Shown: positions 7,677-14,863, numbered from the stretch's first letter. The stretch: 18,956 nt of DNA from Anaerolineales bacterium UBA2181 (GCA_002328075.1 DCVT01000010.1:1-18956), one strand, 5' to 3'. Made by a program: numbers and translations. Notes: a model not told the origin generated them from the sequence alone.

Positions 7677-8237
7677 CTAGTCCTCCTCCGGCGGCCGCCT
7701 GACCTCCCGATAGTCTGTCGTCCCGTCAGGCGCCACCGTCACGTCAAAGAAGGCCGGCTCGAAGTGGTCGGTGTCATAGATCCAGAACCGGAAATGGGCT
7801 CCCTGGTCGTCAAAGGAGGACACGGGAGGGGAGAACTCCTCTGGCGATAGCTGCTCCGGCCGGAGCAGGATATGCCCGTCGGGGGCGTCTAGGACCACCC
7901 CGCGGCGATGAGCCCGCAACCGCATAAAGAGCCGGGCGAAGCGGTGGACCGTGAGGAGGCCGGGGGAGCGGCCGACGCCCAGCCGGTTCATCACCAGGTC
8001 AAAGGTGGTGCGCAGGCCGGTGCTGAGCAGCTCGTCGGGGCCGACTAGGTAGGTGATCTCGCCGGCGAGGCCGGTATTGGGCATGGCGGAGAAGGCGAGC
8101 AGGCCGGCCACGTCCAGGTCGGGCACGCGGGCGATGATAGAGCCGCGGGAGGGCGGGATGCTCTCCACATGCTCCCGGACCCGCGCCAGCGCGGTCTCCG
8201 GGGTGAATTCGGTAGATGGCTTGTCAGTTTTGGACAT
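7677..8237 (-). CDS. B1: uncharacterised 186-residue partner of the A proteins
   Basis: I do not recognise the family. The protein has no signal peptide or membrane helix. It begins with a polar segment (MSKTDKPSTEFTPE) and has a mixed helical region to about residue 120 (ARVPDLDVAGLLAFSAMP, LSTGLRTTFDLVMNRLG, LLTVHRFARLFMRL). The compact C-terminus, SPEEFSPP, FDDQGAHFRFWIYDTDHFEPAFFDVTVAPDG, ends in an acidic tail. The ATG at 8237 follows GGAAGGAGCTCC, a clear ribosome binding site, and lies 20 nt after the A1 stop. Tight pairing with A, and duplication together with A, point to a linked function such as an immunity protein, chaperone or loading factor; none of these is shown by the sequence. 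It ends with TAG. Confidence 0.7.
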   Translation of the reverse strand: MSKTDKPSTEFTPETALARVREHVESIPPSRGSIIARVPDLDVAGLLAFSAMPNTGLAGEITYLVGPDELLSTGLRTTFDLVMNRLGVGRSPGLLTVHRFARLFMRLRAHRRGVVLDAPDGHILLRPEQLSPEEFSPPVSSFDDQGAHFRFWIYDTDHFEPAFFDVTVAPDGTTDYREVRRPPEED

Positions 8238-8257
8238 GGACTGGAGCTCCTTCCGAC

Positions 8258-9499
8258 TCAGAGGTTGGTAATGTTCCCGGTCGGGCGCGTGTAGGCATCA
8301 ATAGCTGCCTTCACCGTAGCGTCGGCATTATATGCCGCGCTGATCTCAGGATAACCTGCCAGGACGTGCGCCTTGATCTGGGCGGCGCGCACGTCTAGGT
8401 CGGCCACGCTGCGGAACTCGGCCACCCAGTAGGCGCGGAACTCGCCCTGGTAATTGAGCAGCGGCGTGGTGGGGTCGGGATTGCGCGCGTGGTTGGTCTC
8501 GTGCACCAGCAAAGTCTGCCAACGATCCAGTGAAAGGCGGCGAAAACCGCAGATGATGTTGCTTCCAACAATCCGAAAGCCCTCGGCGTTCAGTTGGACC
8601 CAAATAGTCTGGGTAGTGCTGCCGGGCCGATAGTAAAGGGTCCAAAGCGTGGGGTCACGGCCATACCCGGTGACCAGGTTGTTCACATTGGGCGGCTGGC
8701 TCAAATCCTCGATGTAATAAACTGCCATGTCACGGTTGAGGATCCGCTGGGCGGTGTTTCGGTCCACGATTTCCCAGCTCAGCAGGAGGAGGCCGGTGGC
8801 GTCGCGGATCTTGCCCGCCGGGGCAGCCGAGACATCGGCGAGCGCGGCCACAACCTGGAGGCGTTCGGCGGTGGTCATGCCCTCTGCCAGCAGCCGCGCT
8901 GCGATAACGGCTCCATACTGGCCGAGCCGGCTTCGCAACTCTCCCATCAGGGCGGCATTTCCCAGAATTCCCCGGCGCTCGTCGACCGCGGAATTGTGCA
9001 ATGCGCTTTGCACTCCGCCAGGAGGGTTGGCACTCGCAAAGGCGTCTCGCAGTCGCTGCTCTAGACTGGGGGGGGCGTTGCCGGGCGCCGTGGCTGTCCC
9101 CTCGGCGGCGGGACCGGCGGCCGGCGCCTCGGTGGCCGGGGCAGCCGTCTCACCTGGCGCAGCTGGCCCTGCCGGGGTCTCCCCGCCGCGTTGGATCGCC
9201 GCCGTCCGCCTGGTTCTTGGCCTATCAGATTGTCCGGCGGGGTCAATGATCCTCTGAAGGTACCGGTTCCCCCGGGTCCGGCCAAGCCAGGTGGCTACCT
9301 GCTGCCGTTGGACCGCCGGCACACGTCGATCCCGCAAGAGCCGGGCGTGCTGGTCGGCTGTATCTCCTCCGGCCGCGAGCATGGGGGGCGCCAGCGCCGC
9401 CCCCGGCACCGGTGCCGTGACCTCCTCCGTACCTGGCGCCCGCTTGGGCTCGAGACCTTCGGGTTTCTGCTGCGTGTGGGTCTTACTCTGCTCGGTCAT
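8258..9499 (-). CDS. A1: predicted zinc-metallopeptidase effector-like protein with QR/GN N-terminal motif
   Basis: 413 residues from ATG 9499, chosen because GGAGGAGCGAAAC precedes it; a frame start 15 nt upstream overlaps that site. The N-terminus is polar and disordered, followed by LLRDRRVPAVQRQQVATWLGRTRGNRYLQRIID. That motif resembles segments I associate with DUF4157-type proteins near contractile injection systems. AAIQRGGE follows, then a Pro/Ala/Glu linker (about 105-145), a helical region, and a conserved C-terminal domain with HETNH at 333-337 (8489-8503) and Glu353 in GEFRAYW as likely third zinc ligand. HExxH with a downstream Glu is the gluzincin pattern. There is no signal peptide or membrane helix, so export would need a dedicated machine. 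B1 follows 20 nt later, indicating co-transcription. It ends with TGA. Confidence 0.78.
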   Translation of the reverse strand: MTEQSKTHTQQKPEGLEPKRAPGTEEVTAPVPGAALAPPMLAAGGDTADQHARLLRDRRVPAVQRQQVATWLGRTRGNRYLQRIIDPAGQSDRPRTRRTAAIQRGGETPAGPAAPGETAAPATEAPAAGPAAEGTATAPGNAPPSLEQRLRDAFASANPPGGVQSALHNSAVDERRGILGNAALMGELRSRLGQYGAVIAARLLAEGMTTAERLQVVAALADVSAAPAGKIRDATGLLLLSWEIVDRNTAQRILNRDMAVYYIEDLSQPPNVNNLVTGYGRDPTLWTLYYRPGSTTQTIWVQLNAEGFRIVGSNIICGFRRLSLDRWQTLLVHETNHARNPDPTTPLLNYQGEFRAYWVAEFRSVADLDVRAAQIKAHVLAGYPEISAAYNADATVKAAIDAYTRPTGNITNL

Positions 9500-9528
9500 G
9501 TTTCGCTCCTCCAACGCCGCCCGTCAGA

Positions 9529-9549
9529 CCCGCCAGAAGGGCAGGCGGG
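9529..9549. repeat. Hairpin in the C-A1 gap
   Basis: CCCGCC (9529-9534) pairs with GGCGGG (9544-9549) around nine bases, 30 nt before the A1 start. The 256-nt stretch 9515-9770 otherwise holds no gene. The hairpin could limit transcription from gene C into A1 or structure the A1 leader. No T-run follows. Confidence 0.3.
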
Positions 9550-9770
9550 CCGAAAACAGAAAGCCGACGGCCGGAGAAATCGTCCGGTTGCGCCGTCGGA
9601 AAAACGCCCAGTGATGGCTGATGGTCCGCTGCCCGTGCACACCAGATTCCGCAAGTGCATGCGAGGTTCCGAGTATCCCTTTGTAATGCGCCCGTCTGCC
9701 ACACCAAAGCGAATCTGGCTGGTCGGCAGGTGGCGGAGCGGCGCCGGTTGCCGATACGTCCCGTGCGAGC

Positions 9771-10210
9771 TCAGCGGGCCTCGCGCCGCATCTCATCAAG
9801 GTACCGGTCGCGCCGTGAGTGGCCCCGCTCGATGGTCTCGCCCCTTCCCCGACGCCGCTCATGTTGCGAATCCACCGGCCGACGGGTCCGGGAATCACCC
9901 GGCCCAGCCATCTCAGGGCACCGAAAAAGCGGCCGCCTGTCTGGCGGCGAAACTGTCGCCGAGCCTCTGGGTTATCCAGTTCCTCGGTTGTGGGTGGGTC
10001 TCGCTCGACCACAGGAACTCCGGACGCGGCGCGATAGCCGGAGCGGGACTGAGCCAGGCCGCCGGACTGCAAAATCCGCTGGGTGGCCTGATTGCCAGCA
10101 CTCCGCTGCAACTACAGAATGGGGTGGGCTAGCTGGCCGCCGACGGCTGCTCCCTCGCGATGCTGCCGATTGACCACCGAGGGACCTGGTTTTCGCTCAC
10201 GTTCGCGCAT
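9771..10210 (-). pseudogene. Gene C: small QR/GN-motif protein broken by an in-frame TAG and a frameshift
   Basis: ATG 10210-10208 follows AACAGGAGGCGTAGCC, a strong ribosome binding site. The frame reads MRERERKPGPSVVNRQHREG through GGQLAHPIL, then TAG at 10114-10112, then in register LQRSAGNQATQRILQSGG, the clearest copy of the motif shared with A1 and A2. Translation continues through a basic helix (RRQFRRQTGGRFFGALRWLG). At the G-rich run GGGGAAGGGGC (about 9832-9842) the sensible reading shifts frame to ETIERGHSRRDRYLDEMRREAR and a TGA at 9773-9771. Without the shift the frame runs on through low-complexity Ala/Pro/Arg sequence to 9524. Restored, the product would be about 145 residues. 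It is the first gene behind the 10302-10330 promoter. Either a pseudogene or a victim of sequence errors. Confidence 0.6.
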
Positions 10211-10522
10211 GGCTACGCCTCCTGTTGAACCTTGGGGCCGGGCCAGCAGTCGGCACACATGTGGGGCGGAGTCGGTAAGATGCTGGGTGGGCGCCAACTA
10301 CATTCTATCACAGACTCAGGCCGTTTTCAAGAGCCCCATTCGCGTTAGCCGCCCAGCACTTGGAGGGGTGGCCGTTTTGGCGCGCCGCCGGCCGCAGGAT
10401 TCGGGCCGCGGGACCGGCCACTACCTCCGGCGCCGCGGCCTCCGTGGGACCGGTGGCGAGCGCCCGGGCAGCTGAGGTTCCGGCTTTCCCAAGCGGCGAT
10501 CGCCTGTGGTGGCCTTTTGGCC
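10211..10522. other. Gap holding the promoter of the C-A-B cluster
   Basis: Apart from the promoter at 10302-10330 and the leader of gene C, nothing is recognisable. The stretch 10340-10520 is very GC-rich. Its minus-strand frame (Ala/Pro/Arg-rich) has no start with a ribosome binding site. Confidence 0.4.
10302..10330 (-). promoter_or_regulatory. Sigma70-type promoter of the C-A1-B1-A2 cluster
   Basis: On the minus strand TTGAAA (10330-10325) and TAGAAT (10307-10302) are separated by exactly 17 nt. Transcription would start near 10295, giving a leader of about 85 nt before the ATG of gene C. No other comparable promoter was seen before A1, so the cluster, and perhaps the binding-protein locus downstream, may be one transcript. 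Confidence 0.6.
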
Positions 10523-11008
10523 CTACGCCCTCTTGTCGGGGCTGAGCGCTGGCTCTTTTCTCGGCAGAACGATGATGGACATGATCTGCTCGTCGCCCGC
10601 CTCCCACCTGGTCGCGCGGATTCCGGCCGCAAGGGAGTGGATTGCCCCATAGACACGCTTCACGTCTGAGGCGATAGCCGCCAGCACGGAAGCCGCCTCG
10701 CGCGCCGTCATTCCGTTGGCCACCCGGCCGCAGAGCGTGAACACCGGCGGTGTGACCCGGTATGGAAGGATCGCTTCCAGGCGATTGCAGAAGCCTGACG
10801 CATCATAGGTGACGTTGATCCCCGGCTGGGGCTGGACGTAAGCCTTGCCCCGCAAAGTCTGTTCCGGGAGGTCGGCCATCGGATAGTGGGTGCTGCCCTC
10901 CAGCTCGAGCCGGGGCCACACATCCAACGCCTCGATCTGGGCCCGGCTCATCCCCAGTGTGAACGGGCCGATTGACTCGCCCGGAACGATTGCCAGGTAT
11001 TCGGTCAT
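10523..11008 (-). CDS. Uncharacterised 161-residue protein with 'IGPFTLGMSRAQI' motif
   Basis: ATG 11008 follows AAGGGAGCAGCGACC, a good ribosome binding site. The start MTEYLAIVPGESIGPFTLGMSRAQIEALD has the pattern 'P-G-x-x-I-G-P-F-x-L-G-M-S-x-x-x-I'. This is common at the start of small cytosolic proteins of unknown function, some of them next to toxins. It then has two beta-rich stretches (GINVTYDASGFCNRLEAI, and PPVFTLCGRVANGMTAREAASVLAAI) and a C-terminal strand (DEQIMSIIVLP). There is no signal peptide or membrane helix. It precedes the C-A-B cluster on the same strand but is separated from it by 312 nt and a separate promoter, so a role as immunity or regulatory partner is only a guess. 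It ends with TAG. Confidence 0.65.
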   Translation of the reverse strand: MTEYLAIVPGESIGPFTLGMSRAQIEALDVWPRLELEGSTHYPMADLPEQTLRGKAYVQPQPGINVTYDASGFCNRLEAILPYRVTPPVFTLCGRVANGMTAREAASVLAAIASDVKRVYGAIHSLAAGIRATRWEAGDEQIMSIIVLPRKEPALSPDKRA

Positions 11009-11269
11009 GGTCGCTGCTCCCTTGCTGAATCTGCCAGGAAACGCCCGCTGCTCGTCGAGCCATCGGAAATCAGAGATATCGGGTCACCGCCCCGGTCAGC
11101 TTTCCCAGATAGCCGGCGCCCTGGCCCGCCGGGTCTCACCCAAAGACGACATGTGCGCCTGTTCTGGCATCCGACGCCTGACCGGGATGCGGACTCAGCC
11201 TGTGGTCAGGCTGGCCTATGGCGCATGGCAGCACCTGCTGGGCCGCTCTTTTCTAGGCGTTCAGCTCTA

Positions 11270-11659
11270 TCAGGCGAGCAGCAGCCCAATCGCCAGCAGC
11301 GCCCACCCTTGCCGCCAGAGAAAATAGACGCCGACCAAGGCGGTAATTGCCAGCGCAACCAGCCCCGTAGCCAGCGCCGATGGGGCCAGCTCCGGTTTGG
11401 CAGGCAGCGTCCCGCTGCCGCCGCTAAAGGGAGTGCGCTGGGTGCGGGAGTCCAGTCCGCTGCGAAAGTCGAAATACTCGTTCAGCGCATTCACGCTCAC
11501 GTGCGCCGCCACACCGCCGACCAGCACCAGCAGAAAGTGGGGTACATTGACCCGCCCCGCAGTCCAGACAGCGGTGCCCAACCCCACCAGCACGCAGGCT
11601 GGGGCGAGGATCAAAAACGGCACCCGCATCGGTCCCAACAGGTCACTCCACTGCTTCAT
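11270..11659 (-). pseudogene. UbiA-family prenyltransferase, N-terminal fragment
   Basis: The start ATG 11659 follows GGAGGTAAAG. The product has three or four membrane helices and the first Asp-rich motif of UbiA/MenA enzymes, NEYFDFRSGLD (residues 60-70), followed by the characteristic RTPFSGGSGTLP. These enzymes transfer polyprenyl groups to aromatic acceptors such as dihydroxynaphthoate and normally have close to 300 residues with a second Asp-rich motif. Here the frame ends at residue 129 (TGA 11272-11270) and none of the three minus-strand frames downstream to 11009 continues the family. The copy therefore lacks half of its active site and is most likely inactive. Confidence 0.75.
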
Positions 11660-11697
11660 CTTTACCTCCAGCTCGGGATAGGCTCCGCGCGCGCGGG

Positions 11698-11726
11698 ATT
11701 TTAGCATAGCCAGCAGTGAACCGCAA
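11698..11726 (-). promoter_or_regulatory. Sigma70-type promoter of the UbiA fragment
   Basis: On the minus strand TTGCGG (11726-11721) and TAAAAT (11703-11698) lie 17 nt apart, about 40 nt before the UbiA ATG. The gene lost its 3' part but kept an apparently good promoter and ribosome binding site, consistent with recent truncation. Confidence 0.55.
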
Positions 11727-11842
11727 GCGGCGGCCCGCCTCGTCGCCGTCCTGGGGGAAAAACCTTTACCCTCTCCGGCGTTTCAAGGGAAGTAGGCCCG
11801 TCAATGCGGACCGCACCTGCGAGGTGTAAGGAGATTGGCACG

Positions 11843-12625
11843 ATGGATATGAGACAGGCTGTTGATGGTGGGCTGGCAGTGGCCATCGTCCTCGGACTGG
11901 TTCTGGCGGCTGCATGCACCCGCGGTCCGGCGCCGGATAAGCCGCCGCCGCCTGTCGGAGCCGACTGGGATCTGTTTGAGCTTGCCGGCCGACCGCCGCT
12001 AGAGGGGACCCTGATCACGATCGCGTTCTCCCAGGCCGAGGTCACCGGATCGGCCGGCTGCAACCACTATTTCGGCCGTTACAGCCTCGACGGCAGTGCG
12101 CTCTCGATCAGCCAGGTGGGCCAGACCGGGATGTGGTGCCAGGGACGGATGGAGCAGGAGCAGCAGTTCCTCCAGCTCCTCACTGCGGCCAGATCGCTCA
12201 AGGTCGAGCATGACCAGTTGACGATCGAGACCGCCGGCGGCGCCCTGCGCTTCCGGCCGGCGGGGCAAGCCGCCCTGGAGCAGACTGCCTGGACTCTCTC
12301 CGGCCTCGCCGAGGGGGATGCTGTCGTCTCCACCTGGTTGGACAGCGAGATCACCGCCCGCTTTGAGGCGGGCAGGCTGTCGGGCTCGGCCGGCTGCAAT
12401 ACCTACACGGCCGACTATCGGGTCGCCGGGGAGACCTTGACCCTCGGCGCTTTGGTCCAGACCAAGATGGCCTGCGGCAGCGAGCGGGATCAACGCGAGT
12501 CGGCCTTCCTGGCGGCCATGCAGCGGGTCACCAGTCTCTCCATCCGGCGCAGCACATTAACGCTGCTGGATTCCGCCGGGCGCGGCCTGCTCATGTTCCA
12601 GGCGCCTTCGGCGGCCGGGCAGTAA
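11843..12625 (+). CDS. Lipoprotein with two META/HslJ-type domains
   Basis: 260 residues from ATG 11843, chosen because AAGGAGATTGG precedes it; an in-frame ATG 39 nt upstream has none. Residues 1-25 form a lipoprotein signal peptide ending LVLAAAC (Cys25). A Pro-rich spacer leads to two homologous META domains, each with the signature GSAGCN: 69-74 and 181-186. Each also has the later Met-Cys pair region (TGMWCQGRMEQEQQFLQLL and TKMACGSERDQRESAFLAAM). META proteins such as HslJ are small surface or periplasmic proteins linked to heat or antibiotic stress, with unknown biochemistry. It diverges from the UbiA fragment. It ends with TAA. Confidence 0.87.
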   Translation: MDMRQAVDGGLAVAIVLGLVLAAACTRGPAPDKPPPPVGADWDLFELAGRPPLEGTLITIAFSQAEVTGSAGCNHYFGRYSLDGSALSISQVGQTGMWCQGRMEQEQQFLQLLTAARSLKVEHDQLTIETAGGALRFRPAGQAALEQTAWTLSGLAEGDAVVSTWLDSEITARFEAGRLSGSAGCNTYTADYRVAGETLTLGALVQTKMACGSERDQRESAFLAAMQRVTSLSIRRSTLTLLDSAGRGLLMFQAPSAAGQ

Positions 12626-12864
12626 CCGCGCCCAGCAGGGGTCGCCGCGTATGACCGGTCGGTTTTTCAGCGTGGCCGGTCCGGCGGTAGTTTCGCGGAC
12701 CCAGAATCGCATCTCATCAAGACGATGCAGGCGGTCGTCGCCGGCGGCGGGTCGTGCGCTTCCATCAACTGGCCTTTGGGGCAAACCCGGGGTACTCGGA
12801 TTGGCCGTCGCCGGAAGCATCTGCCAGGCGGCCGGCTTGTTCATTCGTGCCGGGAGAGAGGGCC

Positions 12865-13596
12865 ATGGAAATCAAACTGAGATTGATTCAGTTGATCGAG
12901 CAGGCGTACGCCGAGCAACAGGCGTTGATGGAGCGGTTGCCGGAGGAGATCCGCGCCCAAGAAGGCCAGCCGGACCGGTGGACGCCCAAAGATGCCATAG
13001 GCCACCTGGCTGGTTGGACGGCGCGGACGGCAGAGCAGCTAGAAGATGCGGCTGCCGGCCGATTGCCCGCTGACTATTCGGACTATGAGTCGATCAATAC
13101 CCGCGAGTTCGAGCAGAACCGGCACACGCCGTGGCCCGGACTGCTGGCAGCCTCCCGCGAGGCGTGCCGGCGTTTGGCCAGGCAGGTCGATGCTCGGGAC
13201 AAGTCCGACCTTCTGGGGGCCCACGCACTCCCCTTCCTTCAGGGGCGGCCCCTCTGGCGCTTGATAGTGAACGGCTGCTTTGTCCACGCAGTGGCGATGC
13301 ACCTCAATCCCGTCTACATAGAATGCGGTCAGAGTGCCCACGCCATCGATTTAGCCGAGCGATCGGCCGAGTGGTTGGCGGAGCTCGACCCGGCGGCCGA
13401 CTGGCAGGGTCTGGTGCAATACAACCTGGGCTGCACGCTCGCGCTGGCAGGGGACAAAGAAGGTGCGTTGGCTGCGGTCCGGGAGGGTCTCAGCCTCAAC
13501 CCCAGCCTGACCGAGTGGTCCAGGCAGGATCCGGATCTGATCTCGCTGCGCGACGAGCGGGCTTTTCAGGCGCTGTACGTCGGCAAGGAAGAGTGA
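12865..13596 (+). CDS. DinB/ClbS-like four-helix bundle protein with TPR-like C-terminus
   Basis: 243 residues from ATG 12865, preceded by GGGAGAGAGG; the frame extends upstream to a GTG at 12754 without support. The N-terminal part (about 1-165) has the DinB-like layout: MEIKLRLIQLIEQAYAEQQ, then DRWTPKDAIGHLAGWT, the usual place of a metal or active-site histidine in ClbS/DfsB and DinB proteins, then WRLIVNGCFVHAVAMHL. The C-terminal part (about 166-240) is a TPR-like tail (VQYNLGCTLALAGDKEGALAAVREGLSLNP) ending DLISLRDERAFQALY. The role is probably small-molecule thiol transfer or stress protection; the substrate is unknown. It ends with TGA. The 239-nt stretch before it (12626-12864) shows no gene. 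Confidence 0.78.
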   Translation: MEIKLRLIQLIEQAYAEQQALMERLPEEIRAQEGQPDRWTPKDAIGHLAGWTARTAEQLEDAAAGRLPADYSDYESINTREFEQNRHTPWPGLLAASREACRRLARQVDARDKSDLLGAHALPFLQGRPLWRLIVNGCFVHAVAMHLNPVYIECGQSAHAIDLAERSAEWLAELDPAADWQGLVQYNLGCTLALAGDKEGALAAVREGLSLNPSLTEWSRQDPDLISLRDERAFQALYVGKEE

Positions 13597-13729
13597 CCGA
13601 GTCGGCCGTCGGGCGATGCCGGTCAACCGGACGCCGGCAGGGTGGCTGGCCCGAGGCGAACGACAGGCGCTCCCCAGGTTGCGAGGAACGCTGCGGTCGG
13701 GCGCCTGAGGCCCGAGCGATTCCTTCGGA

Positions 13730-14863
13730 ATGGGTGTGACCATGTATCAGGCACCGGACAAGGAGAGCCAACGATCGCGTTACCTCGGCTCCCACACCAT
13801 AAACCGGCGGGTGCCCGTGATCGTCGTCGGCCTTCTCATGCTGTTGCCCCTCCTGCTGGGATCCGCGGTGCGCCGGATGCCATACGACGACGCCTTTATC
13901 ACCTATCGCTACGCACAGAATCTTCGTGCTGACCTCGGACCGGTCTACAACCCGCAAGAGCGGGTTCTGGGCACGACGACCCCGCTGTACACGTTGCTCC
14001 TGGCCGGATTGGGTTGGTTGGGGGACCTGCCTGAGGTGAGCCGCGCGCTTGGCGCCGTTGCCTGGGCCGCCGCCGTTCTGCTGACGTATGTCCTCGGCCG
14101 GAAGCTGGCAAGCGGGTGGGCGGGCCTGGTGGCAGCCGGTCTGCTGTCGCTCTCGCCTTTGGTGCTCGCATCCCTGGGGATGGAGACGCCCCTCTACCTC
14201 TGTATGTTTGCCGGTGCTGTCGCCTGCTATCTGGCAGGCCGGGGAGAGGCGGCCGCTCTCTTTCTGGCGTTGCTGGTATTGACTCGTCCCGACGGCATTC
14301 TTCTGGCAGCTCTCCTCTTTTCAGGCATCCTGTGGTCGGAACGCCGCCTGCCGTGGCGGACGGCAGCCCTCTTTGTCACGGTCGCAGCGCCCTGGTACCT
14401 GTTTGCCACCTGGTATTACGGCTCTCCCTTCCCCAACAGCCTGGCGGCCAAGATGGGTCAGGCGGCGACTCCCGGTTTCGGCGGCTCGGTCAGCTCGTTC
14501 CTGTCGGGTTTGGCAGAAACCGGTCAAAGGCTTCTGTCGGCGAGCCCTGCTTACGCCCTGTTGGCCCTGCCGCTGCTCGTCAGCCTATTGCCCAGGCACG
14601 GATACGATCGCCGCCGGTTGATATTCCCCGCCTGGATGGCGCTCTATGTAGCCGGGTATGCTCTCTTGGGCGTGGTCGCTTTTCCGTGGTACTCCGTTGG
14701 TGGTCCCCCTGGCGATTCTGATCGGGCTCGGGATTCACGATCTCTGGGGTTGGACAGGCCGATGTCCCAGGGACAGGCCAGTACTAGTCATGCTGTCGGT
14801 CTCGGCGTTTGTCGCCTTGCTCTCTGCCCACATCTCCTCCCTGGCCACCGAGCTGCGGGGTGA
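13730..14863 (+). CDS. GT-C fold glycosyltransferase (GT39/ArnT-like), N-terminal piece before frameshift
   Basis: This membrane-embedded, lipid-linked-sugar-dependent transferase starts MGVTMYQAPD (ATG 13742 is an alternative start; neither has a strong ribosome binding site). After one membrane helix it shows MPYDDAFITYRYAQNL, where the Asp53-Asp54 pair lies in the first extracytoplasmic loop like the catalytic acid of GT-C enzymes. YNPQERVLGTTTPLYTLLLA and many membrane helices follow, including LTRPDGILLAALL. The family reading stays in this frame up to VVAFPWY (about 14692). The rest of this frame to 14863 is unrelated, while the next frame carries the continuation (14658-16034). The two pieces were one gene of about 768 codons. 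Confidence 0.8.
   Translation: MGVTMYQAPDKESQRSRYLGSHTINRRVPVIVVGLLMLLPLLLGSAVRRMPYDDAFITYRYAQNLRADLGPVYNPQERVLGTTTPLYTLLLAGLGWLGDLPEVSRALGAVAWAAAVLLTYVLGRKLASGWAGLVAAGLLSLSPLVLASLGMETPLYLCMFAGAVACYLAGRGEAAALFLALLVLTRPDGILLAALLFSGILWSERRLPWRTAALFVTVAAPWYLFATWYYGSPFPNSLAAKMGQAATPGFGGSVSSFLSGLAETGQRLLSASPAYALLALPLLVSLLPRHGYDRRRLIFPAWMALYVAGYALLGVVAFPWYSVGGPPGDSDRARDSRSLGLDRPMSQGQASTSHAVGLGVCRLALCPHLLPGHRAAG

Larger units (their letters stand above)
7677..9499 (-). repeat. Tandem duplication, upstream copy (A1 + B1)
   Basis: This is the better preserved copy of the A-B unit. Both genes are intact with clear ribosome binding sites, so it is probably the copy closer to the ancestral arrangement. 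See the downstream copy at 6156-7655 for the alignment anchors. Confidence 0.8.

Noticed and set aside
2055..10114. General reassignment of TAG to a sense codon
   Set aside because: At least six genes end in TAG where reading on gives no sensible protein. A2 ends at TAG exactly where its paralog A1 ends at TGA.
9191..10132. 313-codon plus-strand open frame
   Set aside because: Antisense of A1 and gene C, both better supported by motif, promoter and ribosome binding site.
13617..13639. Hairpin TGCCGG/CCGGCA after the DinB-like gene as terminator
   Set aside because: Only six pairs, an 11-nt loop and no T-run; easily a chance match in GC-rich DNA.
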